From: Aquisalibacillus elongatus
GTDB taxonomy: Bacteria > Bacillota > Bacilli > Bacillales > Alkalibacillaceae
Length of the DNA: 64,000 nucleotides
Reading direction: 5' to 3'
Assembly (NCBI RefSeq): GCF_003843875.1
Contig: NZ_RKRF01000012.1
Span: forward strand, 62,001-126,000
In this document: positions 1-8,825 of the stretch, in pieces
How the letters are laid out: each line of letters opens with the position of its first letter
How positions within the stretch are numbered: the first letter of the stretch is position 1
Position numbers and translations under genes: made by a program
Notes under the pieces: model-generated
Databases searched by the model: none
The model's input: the letters and a program-made list of their open reading frames with translations, nothing else
What the model was told of the DNA's origin: nothing

Positions 1-138
1 GCTAATTAACGAATGATCTTCAGTTGTATAGTTGTTTGTATCACGGTGTTCTGAAGACTTCTTGTCCTTCTTTATATTGCGGAATAAAACAATTATAATT
101 AATATAGGAATTATTAATGAAATCACATATCCTAACAC
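1..138 (-). CDS. Partial small membrane-anchored protein, unknown function
   Basis: An open frame starts with GTG at 138 and runs off the left edge of the window, giving 46 codons without a stop. A GGGGGA ribosome binding site lies 6-7 bases before the GTG, right after the stop codon of the large regulator upstream, so the two are probably co-transcribed. The visible N-terminus has one hydrophobic segment (about residues 2-18, rich in Ile, Leu and Val) followed by a basic stop-transfer stretch (RNIKKDKK) and a polar tail. This suggests a single-pass protein with its tail in the cytoplasm. I do not recognise the family, and the rest of the gene is outside the window. Confidence 0.5.
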   Translation of the reverse strand, partial: MLGYVISLIIPILIIIVLFRNIKKDKKSSEHRDTNNYTTEDHSLIS

Positions 139-150
139 TTTTAATCCCCC

Positions 151-3100
151 CTAAATAAACTCCATTACCATATCATACATGTCTTGGGTCGTTTTCATCG
201 GCTCGATCCCGAGTTCTTTTTCTAAAATCTCTTCACAACGTCTATACCATTTAATAGCTTGTGGTCGATTGTTTTGCTGATAATAACAGTACATGAGCAA
301 CCGATACGCTTCCTCCCATGTTTGGTCTCTCGAAAGTATTTCCTGACACCAGTGTATACAGGTATGATAGTCTTCTAATCTAACAGAAACTTGAGCTAGT
401 TTTTCAGCTCCTCTTAAAAATAAAACTTGCAAGCGCTCTCGTTCGTGAATTAACCAATCCACTGGCCGATGGTTAGATAAATAATCACCTTCATATAACT
501 TTAAGGCTCTTAACAACAGCTCTTTTGATTTTTCAGGATGCCCCTCATCTAACCCTGATTGAATAAAATCTTCAAATAAATGGATGTCTAGTTCATAGCC
601 AGACTGAGGGTTCAGCCGATATGAGCTTCCTGAACGTAAGATAAAGAACGAGTCCTCACGTGCTTTCCGGTGTGGCTCTAGGATCTTCAGCAAACCATTC
701 AACGTCACTTTAAAGCTTTTGTTAGCTGCCGTTTCATCTTGGTCAGGCCATAGTTCATCAAAAATTTCTTCTTTCGTCATCGTCGTATGGCGATTTGTAA
801 TTAAAAGTTCCAGCAATTCCTTAGACTTAGCTCTCGACCAATCCGAATCATTTACTTGTTCATTCGCAACAAACAGCTTAAATTCACCCAAAGCCTTGAT
901 TCGAAGCGTATAACCAGGATGTCTCTCTAGATCGCCGAAACCTAATTCATAAATCATGCGTGTGACATACGTTTCATAAATACCTCGAGTTCGTGCCTGG
1001 TGTAACAGAGGTGCCATCAACTGTAAATCAATTGGTCCAAAATACGTACGTTTCTTTAGAAAATAGTCGTAAGAACCCGTCTGGAGGCGCCTTAGAAACT
1101 CTCGAATTTCTGAGTTAAACGTTTCATCATCATTAGTTTCAAATGCTAAGTAAGCTTTCCAGAAAGCAACAATCATTAATCCATAATCATCTTCACACGC
1201 TTCGAAATGATGCCTCGTCTCTTCTAACGATTCCAAAGCATAGTCATAACGTTTACAATGAACAGAAGCAATCGAAATACATAACCTGATTACCGCTGAT
1301 AGCCACATATCTTTGACAAGTTCAGTTTCTCGAAGTCCCATTTGCCCGGCATGATAAGCTTTTTCATACTCACCTGCTAAACCATATAACATACACAATC
1401 CCATATAAGGCTCTGCTTTCAAACGAGAAATGTTGAGCTGATCCATCAGTTCTAATGAATGTTCGTAACACTGGACAGATAATTCCCGATCATATCTTGG
1501 AATTAACTGAACAGCATGCCCCATTCTCATCCAGCCACAAGCCTCAATAAATAATGATTCATTTTCTATTCCTAATTGTAAACCTTGTTCTGCTAACGTT
1601 TTTCCGTCTTCTGCGTTCCCCATAAATGATTCAACAATGGATAACAAAATATCGGTCTCACGATAAGATTGAGGAAGGTGGTCTAATTCTTGTTTAGCTA
1701 ACTGTTCCTTTTTATCCATTAAAAACTGACGGGCTTGATATAATCTCCCTGTCCTTAAATAGATTCTAGCCTCTAAATTAGATTCATCCTCTCGAAGTTG
1801 AAAGGCTTTTGCTTTATCTAACCAAAATTCAGCTTTATTTGCATAACCTAGGTTGAGTAAATTTTCGCCTAACATATGATACAGACGAGCTTTCTCCTCA
1901 TTTTTCACATCTAATGGCTCTCGGTATTCAATGGCTTTTCTTAAAATATGATCTGCTTGATCCGGCCGTATCGTATCTAAGTAAATTCGTGCTTTGCCTT
2001 CAAACGCCATACTTAAGACATATAGATTTTGATCGTCATCTGCAAGCTCTATTGCTGAATTATAACATTCCTCAGCCGCTTCATATTTAGCACGATACCG
2101 TAAAAGCTCACCCTCAAAATATTTAAGTATTGGAAAATCCACTAGGTTAGCTTCAGGAATTTGCTCAAGAAATGTTGCCATTCGATCAAGTTTTCCTTCT
2201 TTTAACATGACTTGACCATAATCACTCAATATTTTCGCCGCAACTCTATATTGCTTAATTTGTAAGTGATGGTAAATCGACTTGCTTAAATCCTGAGTTT
2301 CCTCAAAATAATAAGCCGCTTCACGATGCAAAAACTCATACTCATCATAATTTGAATATCTCAGCCGATTTTCTAAGTATAGTTTAAATATAGGATGAAA
2401 ACGAAATGTGCCATGATCTATCTGATGGATAAACAAATTCTGTTCTTCTAGATCTTCTAGCATTTGTTGAGAACTATTAATCCGAAGTAGGCGATCGCTA
2501 GCTTCAACAGTGATTGACTCTAAAACACTCGTCTGTTCTAAAAATTTCTGGACAATAGATGGCTGTTTTAAGAATACTTCTTCCTGCATATATTTTATTA
2601 AATCGGTTAACCCATCTTGTTTCATTTGAATTAGCGATGAAATCGATTGTCCCATGTTTAATTGCTGTACCATCATACTACATGCAATCGGCCAACCCTC
2701 TGTTAAGTCATAGATCTGCTTTAGGTCATCATCATTTAAGTCAATCTCATGGATATCTTGAATAAAATGCGTGACCTCATCTAGACTCAAGGCCAAATCT
2801 TTTTGTTCAATTTCAAGCAGTTCATTTTTGACCTTTAACCTAGATAAACTACTCCAATTAGGTTTAGACCTAGCCGTTAATACATAGTGAATATTTTCAG
2901 GTAAATGTTGAGTTAGTAGCTGTAAAAATTTATTGATTGAATGCGCATGCATTAAATGATGCGCATCATCTAATATTAAAATCAAGTCTTGGCCCAGTAA
3001 CTCCAATTCATTTACGACATCCGTCATCATCGACCAAACTTCATGTTCACGAACATGGTAGTGATAATCTTTGAGACTTTTCAAAAGTTTAACACCGAAA

Positions 3101-3381
3101 TCTGGTTCAGTCTTTTGAATAGAATGAATGAATTTAGTCATAAAGGATAAGAAATCCTGATCATATTCAGTAATCGTCAGCCAACATACTGGTTGCTTAG
3201 CGTATTGAACATAAGAACTGAGACCCATGGTTTTACCATATCCAGCACTAGAATAGATTAACGTGACAGGATAGCTTGGAATGAGCTGCATTTTTTTATG
3301 TAAATTAACCCGTTGAATATATCGGTCTTTTACAACCGGTGGAGAGAACTGAGATTCTAATATGGGCACTTGATTACTCAT
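151..3381 (-). CDS. STAND-ATPase transcriptional regulator with TPR repeats and C-terminal SARP/BTAD domain
   Basis: Large cytoplasmic regulator of about 1076 residues. The N-terminal third is a MalT-like STAND NTPase with a P-loop (SSAGYGKT, near residue 47) and a Walker B stretch (LILILDDAH, near 135). A long helical TPR-like middle follows, about residues 340-800. The C-terminus has an OmpR-like winged helix (GEFKLFVANE to EIFDELWP, about 820-870) and a bacterial transcriptional activator domain to the end. The family is known to use ATP and ligand binding to control transcription; the signal here is unknown. The start is set at 3381 rather than 21 bases upstream because AAAGGAGG lies 6 bases before this ATG. 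Its targets are likely neighbours, perhaps the small membrane gene directly downstream, but this is inference. Confidence 0.85.
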   Translation of the reverse strand: MSNQVPILESQFSPPVVKDRYIQRVNLHKKMQLIPSYPVTLIYSSAGYGKTMGLSSYVQYAKQPVCWLTITEYDQDFLSFMTKFIHSIQKTEPDFGVKLLKSLKDYHYHVREHEVWSMMTDVVNELELLGQDLILILDDAHHLMHAHSINKFLQLLTQHLPENIHYVLTARSKPNWSSLSRLKVKNELLEIEQKDLALSLDEVTHFIQDIHEIDLNDDDLKQIYDLTEGWPIACSMMVQQLNMGQSISSLIQMKQDGLTDLIKYMQEEVFLKQPSIVQKFLEQTSVLESITVEASDRLLRINSSQQMLEDLEEQNLFIHQIDHGTFRFHPIFKLYLENRLRYSNYDEYEFLHREAAYYFEETQDLSKSIYHHLQIKQYRVAAKILSDYGQVMLKEGKLDRMATFLEQIPEANLVDFPILKYFEGELLRYRAKYEAAEECYNSAIELADDDQNLYVLSMAFEGKARIYLDTIRPDQADHILRKAIEYREPLDVKNEEKARLYHMLGENLLNLGYANKAEFWLDKAKAFQLREDESNLEARIYLRTGRLYQARQFLMDKKEQLAKQELDHLPQSYRETDILLSIVESFMGNAEDGKTLAEQGLQLGIENESLFIEACGWMRMGHAVQLIPRYDRELSVQCYEHSLELMDQLNISRLKAEPYMGLCMLYGLAGEYEKAYHAGQMGLRETELVKDMWLSAVIRLCISIASVHCKRYDYALESLEETRHHFEACEDDYGLMIVAFWKAYLAFETNDDETFNSEIREFLRRLQTGSYDYFLKKRTYFGPIDLQLMAPLLHQARTRGIYETYVTRMIYELGFGDLERHPGYTLRIKALGEFKLFVANEQVNDSDWSRAKSKELLELLITNRHTTMTKEEIFDELWPDQDETAANKSFKVTLNGLLKILEPHRKAREDSFFILRSGSSYRLNPQSGYELDIHLFEDFIQSGLDEGHPEKSKELLLRALKLYEGDYLSNHRPVDWLIHERERLQVLFLRGAEKLAQVSVRLEDYHTCIHWCQEILSRDQTWEEAYRLLMYCYYQQNNRPQAIKWYRRCEEILEKELGIEPMKTTQDMYDMVMEFI

Positions 3382-3530
3382 CCAAAGCCTCCTTTTTGTC
3401 AAAATATTGTTACGATTATTTTAACATAAAAATGGTTATACAACTTTTGTAAGTGCAAGTTCAACAAAAGCAATTAAAAATGGTTTGTGATAAAATAAAA
3501 TTAGGAATGTTTGAATAAAGGGGAACTGCC

Positions 3531-5012
3531 ATGCAATTTGGTTCATTTGAGAACGATGGAATTATTTTTCTTATAGCCTTTTTATTAATTAGCGGTGTGT
3601 TTGCCGCAAAATTCTCGAACCGTATTGGCCTGCCCTCTCTAGTATTATTCATTTTAGTTGGAATGCTAATTGGGAGCGATGGCTTAGGGTTCATATATTT
3701 TGATAATGCTGAAATAGCTCAAATGATCGGTATTTTAGCATTAATTATTATTCTTTTTGAAGGTGGTCTTCAGACGAAATGGAAGACCGTGCGACCAGTC
3801 GCTGTACCCTCTATTTCCCTTGCAACATTAGGTGTTTTACTAACTTCTCTCATTACTGGTTTTGCCGTCCACTTAGTTTTAGATGTCAGTTGGCCAGAGG
3901 CATTTCTTTTTGGTGCAATTGTTGGTTCCACAGATGCCGCAGCAGTATTTGCTGCTATAAAAGAACGTAATATTAAAGCAAAGTTGGGAGCTACATTAGA
4001 AGCAGAATCAGGGACAAACGATCCAATGGCTGTCTTTTTAACTATTATGTTTATTGAAATCATTAACCAGCCAGATACAAGTTTCTGGAATATGTTTCCC
4101 TCATTCTTATGGCAAATGGGAGTTGGCTTACTATTAGGGATAGGTATTGGAAGACTAGCTTCTTTCTCAATTAATCGAATAAGCTTAGAATCATCTGGTC
4201 TATATCCTATTTTCACTCTATCGTTTGGACTTATTACGTATAGTGTTGCTTCACTTTTAGAAGCAAGTGGATTTTTAGCGGTGTATGTAGCTGCACTTGT
4301 CATTGGAAACTTAGAATTAACGTATAGATATTCAATCTCTCAATTTAATGAAGGATTCGCTTGGATGGCTCAGATTTTAATGTTCGTTATTCTCGGACTA
4401 TTGGCCTTCCCAGAGCATGTTTTCCAAATCGATGTTATTACCCAAGGGTTAATCATATCATTTGTATTAATATTCATTGCTCGTCCGTTAGCTGTCTATG
4501 CTTCATTAATTAAGATGAAATACTCGAATCGTGAAAAACTGTTTTTGTCATGGGCTGGCTTACGTGGTGCTGTTCCAATCGTACTTGCGACATTTCCAAT
4601 TGTCGCTGGATTAGATAACGCAGCGTTATTTTTTAACATTATCTTTTTCGTTGTTTTAACATCAGCTCTAGTACAGGGATCAACCATTAATGTTTTAGCG
4701 TCAAAACTAGGCTTAATGGGACCAGTTAAAGATACACCACACCATTCGATTGAATTGATTTCAATTGCCAAAGCGAACGCTGAGATGGTTCAATTCCAAG
4801 CCAATCAAGACAATGACGTAGTCGGTCATAAGTTAAAAGACATCGACTTTCCTAAACGCGCTACAATTAGTGCCATCGTAAGAGGTGACAGGTTGATCAC
4901 ACCTTATGGCGATACGGAGATTAAGCCTGGCGACTTCTTATACATCTTAGTTTCACGGAAATACAAAGATGAACTTAAGAAAATGTTAAATAAAAAGAAA
5001 GATCAAAAATAA
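3531..5012 (+). CDS. CPA1-type cation(K+ or Na+)/proton antiporter with C-terminal RCK_C domain
   Basis: A polytopic membrane protein of 493 residues with about 12-13 hydrophobic segments filling residues 10-400, followed by a cytoplasmic RCK_C (TrkA_C) domain at about 405-490 (GHKLKDIDFP, GDTEIKPGDFLYI). The motifs GSTDAAAVF and ESGTNDPMAVFL are those of CPA1 exchangers; the Asp of the ND pair is the expected ion-binding residue. The layout matches the NhaP2/CvrA group, whose characterised members exchange K+ (sometimes Na+) for H+ and tune cytoplasmic K+ and pH. The RCK_C domain suggests gating by a small ligand. RBS AAAGGGGA precedes the ATG. It is divergent from the large regulator and monocistronic, ending at a strong bidirectional terminator. 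Ion preference cannot be read from the sequence. Confidence 0.88.
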   Translation: MQFGSFENDGIIFLIAFLLISGVFAAKFSNRIGLPSLVLFILVGMLIGSDGLGFIYFDNAEIAQMIGILALIIILFEGGLQTKWKTVRPVAVPSISLATLGVLLTSLITGFAVHLVLDVSWPEAFLFGAIVGSTDAAAVFAAIKERNIKAKLGATLEAESGTNDPMAVFLTIMFIEIINQPDTSFWNMFPSFLWQMGVGLLLGIGIGRLASFSINRISLESSGLYPIFTLSFGLITYSVASLLEASGFLAVYVAALVIGNLELTYRYSISQFNEGFAWMAQILMFVILGLLAFPEHVFQIDVITQGLIISFVLIFIARPLAVYASLIKMKYSNREKLFLSWAGLRGAVPIVLATFPIVAGLDNAALFFNIIFFVVLTSALVQGSTINVLASKLGLMGPVKDTPHHSIELISIAKANAEMVQFQANQDNDVVGHKLKDIDFPKRATISAIVRGDRLITPYGDTEIKPGDFLYILVSRKYKDELKKMLNKKKDQK

Positions 5013-5015
5013 GAC

Positions 5016-5052
5016 GGGACTGTCCTCATAAGTTGCGAGGCAGTCCCTTTTA
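5016..5052. terminator. Bidirectional Rho-independent terminator
   Basis: Inverted repeat GGGACTG-t-CCTC / GAGG-CAGTCCC with a 9-base loop, flanked by T-rich sequence on the right and A-rich sequence on the left. It can serve both the antiporter (+) and the convergent GNAT gene (-). Confidence 0.85.
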
Positions 5053-5592
5053 TTTTACGATTGCATAGATTTTTATGGTTTTATACTCACCTTTTACATA
5101 ATAACGTTTCTTCATCAAACCTTCGTATTCCATCCCGACTTTTTGCATCACGCGTTCGGAATTTGGGTTATGGTCAAAACATTTCGCTTGAATACGGACT
5201 AAGTTCATTTCATTAAATCCAAAATCAACAATCGTTTTAACCACTTCAGGAACAATGCCCTGACCCCAATATTCTGGAGATAGTACGTAACCAATTTCAG
5301 CAACGCTATGATCGGAGTTCCACCAAACGAAATCAGCGGTTCCGATTATTTTTTTATCTTGTTTATGATAAATGCCCCAAGGAGCGACTTTTCCGTATTG
5401 GTAGCGGTCCAGTACGATATCGATAAATTGATGCGTGTCTTCAATCGTTTGATGGACAGGCCAAGTGACCTGATCTGCCACTTCATGCTTAGATGCATAC
5501 TCAAACATGTCTTCTGCATCATGATGGTCGATTGGTCTTAAAAGCGTTCTGTCTGTTTCTAAAGTCGGCATTTTACCAAATATATGCTTCAT
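5050..5592 (-). CDS. GNAT family N-acetyltransferase (RimJ/RimL-like)
   Basis: A 180-residue single-domain acetyltransferase of the Acetyltransf_3 type. The N-terminus has the usual TDRTLLRPIDHHDAEDMFEY opening. Motif A around residues 110-125 (IGYVLSPEYWGQGIVPEVV) is the acetyl-CoA pyrophosphate loop, followed by NPNSERVMQKVGMEYEG typical of RimJ/RimL relatives. Such enzymes acetylate N-terminal amines of ribosomal proteins or, more often, unknown small-molecule or protein amines; the substrate here cannot be told. RBS GGTGGGG is 6 bases before the ATG. The gene is convergent to the antiporter and shares its terminator. Two further genes of this class occur at 10.2 and 31.0 kb. Confidence 0.85.
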   Translation of the reverse strand: MKHIFGKMPTLETDRTLLRPIDHHDAEDMFEYASKHEVADQVTWPVHQTIEDTHQFIDIVLDRYQYGKVAPWGIYHKQDKKIIGTADFVWWNSDHSVAEIGYVLSPEYWGQGIVPEVVKTIVDFGFNEMNLVRIQAKCFDHNPNSERVMQKVGMEYEGLMKKRYYVKGEYKTIKIYAIVK

Positions 5593-5633
5593 TTAATCCC
5601 CACCTAATTAGTGCTAATTTTTAATATTATAAC

Positions 5634-5667
5634 AAAAAAATTTAGCTACAGTCCGCCTGTAGCTAAA
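5634..5667 (-). terminator. Rho-independent terminator of the small membrane gene
   Basis: Perfect 11-bp stem TTTAGCTACAG / CTGTAGCTAAA with a 5-base loop. On the minus strand it is followed by a run of seven T. It lies about 130 bases after the stop of the gene at 5798, with no gene between. Confidence 0.8.
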
Positions 5668-5797
5668 AACGCTTACAACCTTTTATATAACTAGGGGGAA
5701 ACTAGCCATTTTTACTTGCTTTCTACTATTAGAGTATCATTCTTCGTGTCATTTTTATATTACACAATGATTAAAAAATTGTTACAGACTGGTAATA

Positions 5798-6043
5798 TTA
5801 GAAAATATAGATTGCAAGAGCGACTATTCCGCCGACAATAAAAATGACATAAATGATTAGTAGTGATGGGATATTCGTTTTTAATGAAGATGATTCGTAA
5901 TTCCAAGATCGCTGTAACTCGTCTTTAGCCGTTTCCCCTTCACGTTTTTTTATTTTGTCGTTTTCCGTTTTACCAATTAAAAATGTTCCGACCAATGTTA
6001 AAACAAATAGAAATCCAATAATAACAAATACGCCTGTTCCCAT
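5798..6043 (-). CDS. Small two-pass membrane protein, unknown function
   Basis: An 81-residue protein with a hydrophobic segment at about residues 4-23 and another at about 58-80, joined by a charged 30-residue loop (GKTENDKIKKREGETAKDELQR). RBS GGAGGG lies 6 bases before the ATG, so the gene looks real despite its size. It is divergent from the FAD-Rieske gene, sharing about 110 bases of promoter space, and has its own downstream terminator. I do not recognise the family. Being next to an oxidoreductase/stress-protein pair is the only functional hint. Confidence 0.65.
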   Translation of the reverse strand: MGTGVFVIIGFLFVLTLVGTFLIGKTENDKIKKREGETAKDELQRSWNYESSSLKTNIPSLLIIYVIFIVGGIVALAIYIF

Positions 6044-6151
6044 TTGAATCCCTCCAAGTTCATTTTACAATAAAAAACTTTGATTGAATATCCTTAGACC
6101 TTTTCACAAACAATAAAGTCAAATTGTGTATTTAAAGTTACGGAGGGAAAT

Positions 6152-7732
6152 ATGGTGGTTAAACCTAATATACCAGATGAGTCTCATTCGATATGGCATG
6201 ATGAGGTGTCTATCCCAACATTTGAGCCATTAACGCAAGACGTAACAGCTGATGTTGTTATCGTGGGAGGCGGAATCACGGGCATCACAGCAGCATACTT
6301 ATTAACGCAACAAAATGTTAATGTTGTGCTACTAGATGCCAATACGTTATTAAACGGAACGACTGGACACACTACGGCCAAAGTAACCGCTCAGCATGAA
6401 ATCATTTATAATGATTTACTGAGTAAGATGGGTTACAACACAGCAAGGATGTATTACGAGGCCAACACGGATGCGTTACACCTCATCGAAGAGCTAGTTA
6501 CGAATTATCAAATCGACTGTGAGTTTGAAAAACAAGATGCTTACCTATTTTCAACATCAGGTGAATACAAAAACAAACTTGAAAAAGAGTATCAGGCTTA
6601 TGAGAACTTAAATATTAAAGGGAAGTTAGAAACTGAAATCCCATTTAATATTACGATTGAGAATGCTCTTTCAATGAAAAACCAAGCTCAGTTTCACCCG
6701 CTGAAGTATCTGACACACCTCATTCAACTGATTACTGAGAAAAACGGGCAAATCTACGAACAAACGACAGCTGTTGACGTTGAAGACTCAAACGGTGCAG
6801 CTGTGGTTGTTACGAAAGATGGATTTAGAGTAAAGGCTAATTATGTGTTAGCATGTTCTCACTTTCCGTTTTATGAAGGAACAGGCTTGTATTCAACCCG
6901 GATGTACGCGAGTCGCTCGTATGTTTTAGCGGTAAAAGCTAATAAACCTTATCCTGGTGGCATGTATTTAAGCGTGGATAAACCGGAACACTCCATTCGA
7001 AAAGCTCATTATAATGGCGAAGAAATTTATTTAATTAATGGTGAAGATCACAAAACCGGACAAGGGCAAGGCATGATGGAACACTTCAAAAACTTAAAAC
7101 GGTTTTGTGATGACATATTTACAGAGGGTGAGTATGAGATCTTGCAACGCTGGTCAGCTCAGGATTTAATCACTCTAGACAAAATCCCTTACGTCGGGGC
7201 GATTACGAAAAAGCGCCAAAACGTTTTAATCGCAACCGGTTATCGTAAGTGGGGAATGACGAATGGAACGAACGCTGCCAAATTAATGAGTGACATCGTA
7301 TTAGGCAATTTAAACCCATATCAAGAATTGTTCTCCCCTTCGCGTTTTTCACCAGATCCGAGTTTGAAGAAGTTCTTTATGGAAAACTTGGATATGGCCA
7401 AGCATTTGGTTAAAGGCAAAATGGAAATGCCAAGAGCTAAGGTTGAAGATTTAGATTTTGACGAAGGCACCACTATTCGAGTCGACGGCGAGCGTAAAGG
7501 GGCTTATAAAGACAAAGATGGTGAGGTCCATATTGTTGATACGACGTGTACGCATGCTGGCTGTGAAGTGAATTGGAATGAATCTGAACGCTCGTGGGAT
7601 TGCCCTTGTCATGGCTCTCGTTTTTCATATACAGGCGAAGTTATTGAAGGCCCCGCAGAAGCACCACTGCAAAAACATGACCACCATATGTTAGATGACT
7701 TTAAATTTGATGATGACAGTTCAGGATATTAA
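6152..7732 (+). CDS. FAD-dependent oxidoreductase (DAO type) fused to a C-terminal Rieske [2Fe-2S] domain
   Basis: A 526-residue two-domain enzyme. Residues about 30-400 form a DAO-type FAD domain with the dinucleotide-binding motif VVIVGGGITGITAAYLL near residue 34. Residues about 430-515 are a Rieske domain: CTHAGC (Cys466, His468) and CPCHGS (Cys484, His487) supply the cluster ligands, and the extra Cys of each motif could form the stabilising disulfide seen in high-potential Rieske proteins. The layout matches the B. subtilis YhfW family; the substrate is unknown. The fusion implies electron flow between FAD and the cluster. RBS GGAGGG is 4 bases before the ATG. A YflT-type stress gene follows 12 bases downstream with its own AAGGAGG, so the two form an operon closed by the hairpin near 8.1 kb. 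Confidence 0.9.
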   Translation: MVVKPNIPDESHSIWHDEVSIPTFEPLTQDVTADVVIVGGGITGITAAYLLTQQNVNVVLLDANTLLNGTTGHTTAKVTAQHEIIYNDLLSKMGYNTARMYYEANTDALHLIEELVTNYQIDCEFEKQDAYLFSTSGEYKNKLEKEYQAYENLNIKGKLETEIPFNITIENALSMKNQAQFHPLKYLTHLIQLITEKNGQIYEQTTAVDVEDSNGAAVVVTKDGFRVKANYVLACSHFPFYEGTGLYSTRMYASRSYVLAVKANKPYPGGMYLSVDKPEHSIRKAHYNGEEIYLINGEDHKTGQGQGMMEHFKNLKRFCDDIFTEGEYEILQRWSAQDLITLDKIPYVGAITKKRQNVLIATGYRKWGMTNGTNAAKLMSDIVLGNLNPYQELFSPSRFSPDPSLKKFFMENLDMAKHLVKGKMEMPRAKVEDLDFDEGTTIRVDGERKGAYKDKDGEVHIVDTTCTHAGCEVNWNESERSWDCPCHGSRFSYTGEVIEGPAEAPLQKHDHHMLDDFKFDDDSSGY

Positions 7733-7744
7733 GGAGGAATTTAA

Positions 7745-8068
7745 ATGTTTGTAAAAGATTATAAAACCGATCAAAATTTAGAACAAGACGTTCAAAAATT
7801 AATGAAGGCAGGTATTAACGAACAAGATATCTACGTTTTGGCGCACGATGATGAACATACGCAGGATTTAGTCGAAGACACACAAGCTAATTCGATTAAC
7901 TTATCACAAAGTAATTTTAAACAAAAAGGCGACGAGCTCCGCGCCAAATTAGAAGATGTAGGCGTATCAGAATCAAGCGCCGAACAATATGAAGCCATGC
8001 TTGACGAAGGAAAAATCCTTCTAATCGTTAAAGGTCAGCACGACATCGAGTCGATTCTTCAACAGTAA
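7745..8068 (+). CDS. YflT / general stress protein 17M family protein
   Basis: A 107-residue soluble acidic protein. The start MFVKDYKTDQNLEQDVQKLMKAG and the mid part (ELRAKLEDVGVSESSAEQYE) match the heat-induced stress protein YflT domain, a ferredoxin-like fold found in general stress protein 17M and relatives. The biochemical role is not known; B. subtilis members are in the SigB general stress regulon. RBS AAGGAGG lies 6-7 bases before the ATG. It directly follows the FAD-Rieske gene, so this oxidoreductase is probably used under stress. I did not find a convincing SigB promoter upstream of the pair. Confidence 0.82.
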   Translation: MFVKDYKTDQNLEQDVQKLMKAGINEQDIYVLAHDDEHTQDLVEDTQANSINLSQSNFKQKGDELRAKLEDVGVSESSAEQYEAMLDEGKILLIVKGQHDIESILQQ

Positions 8069-8072
8069 TTTA

Positions 8073-8120
8073 AAAACGTCTCAACCAGGTGATTGAAAAT
8101 CTGGTTGAGACGTTTTTTAG
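8073..8120. terminator. Strong bidirectional terminator after the stress operon
   Basis: Perfect 16-bp inverted repeat AAAACGTCTCAACCAG / CTGGTTGAGACGTTTT with a 12-base loop, T run on the right and A run on the left. It can stop the stress operon (+) and the collagen-like gene (-) after the repeat array. Confidence 0.9.
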
Positions 8121-8122
8121 CC

Positions 8123-8228
8123 CGTTTTTTGTTTAATTCAGATCCTGTTATAAGAGGTTTAGACCCTTTTTTGAAATTATTAAGCGCGAATGTTGTCGAA
8201 ACGGTATTAATTTTTCTTTTTTCAGACC
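8123..8228 (-). repeat. 21-bp-step array, GGTCTGAAA word, copy 1 of 3
   Basis: Read on the minus strand from 8228, the stretch divides into 21-base units beginning GGTCTGAAA, then a unit carrying TTTCGACAA, then one carrying TAATTTCAAAAAAG, then GGTCTAAAC, GATCTGAAT and GGGCTAAAA. The same order of unit types occurs at 45044-45160 and 49445-49570. It starts 3 bases after the stop of the collagen-like gene and ends at the shared terminator. It has no open frame worth calling. Function unknown. Confidence 0.75.
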
Positions 8229-8230
8229 TT

Positions 8231-8770
8231 TTAGTAGCACTGGAAAGAGTCGATTCTTCTTAAATCAACACCGTAATACACCCAGAAGAAACCGGTCCAA
8301 CGATAGCCAGAGACCGAGCGTCTGCCTACATATGTTGGGTAGAACCAAAAACGCTGACGATTATCTAACCAGATGTAGGTGTAGCGATACAAACACCCAC
8401 GAATCGATCCGGGATCAACCGCTTGAACACTCGGCTGACCGCCCTGCCCTCCTTGTTGAGGCGTGAACGATGGCGGTGGAGATTGTGGTGGTCCTCCTGT
8501 TGGTCCTTGGCCTGGTCCGCCTGGGAATCCCGGTCCTTGGCCAGGTCCACCCTGTCCTGGGAAACCTGGTCCACCTGGAAAGCCCGGTCCTTGACCAGGT
8601 CCACCCTGCCCAGGAAATCCAGGCCCTTGCCCCGGAGGGAATCCAGAACCTGGACCCAGCCCTTGCCCTGGCGGAAACCCTGGAAAGCCTCCACCTTGCT
8701 GTCCACCTGGAAATTGTCCAAAAAGACCTCCACCAGTTTGACGATAAGGATCTTGATGAAATCCGTTCAT
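8231..8770 (-). CDS. Collagen-like Gly/Pro/Gln-rich protein with conserved aromatic C-terminal domain
   Basis: A 179-residue protein. Residues about 10-115 are almost only Gly, Pro, Gln and Phe, with repeats such as GPGFPGGPGFPGQGGPGQ. They resemble collagen but only partly keep a strict Gly-X-Y register. The last 60 residues form a compact domain rich in Arg, Trp and Tyr with two Cys (RGCLYRYTYIWL, FWFYPTYVGRRSVSGYRWTG, FQCY). Similar Gly/Pro-rich proteins with this tail occur in Bacillaceae, usually unnamed or mis-called transporter; a spore or cell-surface role is plausible but unproven. There is no signal peptide. The ATG at 8770 has an AAAGGAGA box 7 bases upstream. A perfect ACATAAT/ATTATGT inverted repeat lies in the promoter region at 8799-8815. 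Confidence 0.7.
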   Translation of the reverse strand: MNGFHQDPYRQTGGGLFGQFPGGQQGGGFPGFPPGQGLGPGSGFPPGQGPGFPGQGGPGQGPGFPGGPGFPGQGGPGQGPGFPGGPGQGPTGGPPQSPPPSFTPQQGGQGGQPSVQAVDPGSIRGCLYRYTYIWLDNRQRFWFYPTYVGRRSVSGYRWTGFFWVYYGVDLRRIDSFQCY

Positions 8771-8825
8771 TATAGTTCTCCTTTCTAAAACGACGTCACA
8801 TAATCATATTATGTAAGCGTGAAGA

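Noticed and set aside
8365-8788. Overlapping frames on both strands within the collagen-like gene
   Set aside because: GC-rich repeats keep alternative frames open; only the Gly-Pro-Gln frame has an RBS and a conserved C-terminal domain.
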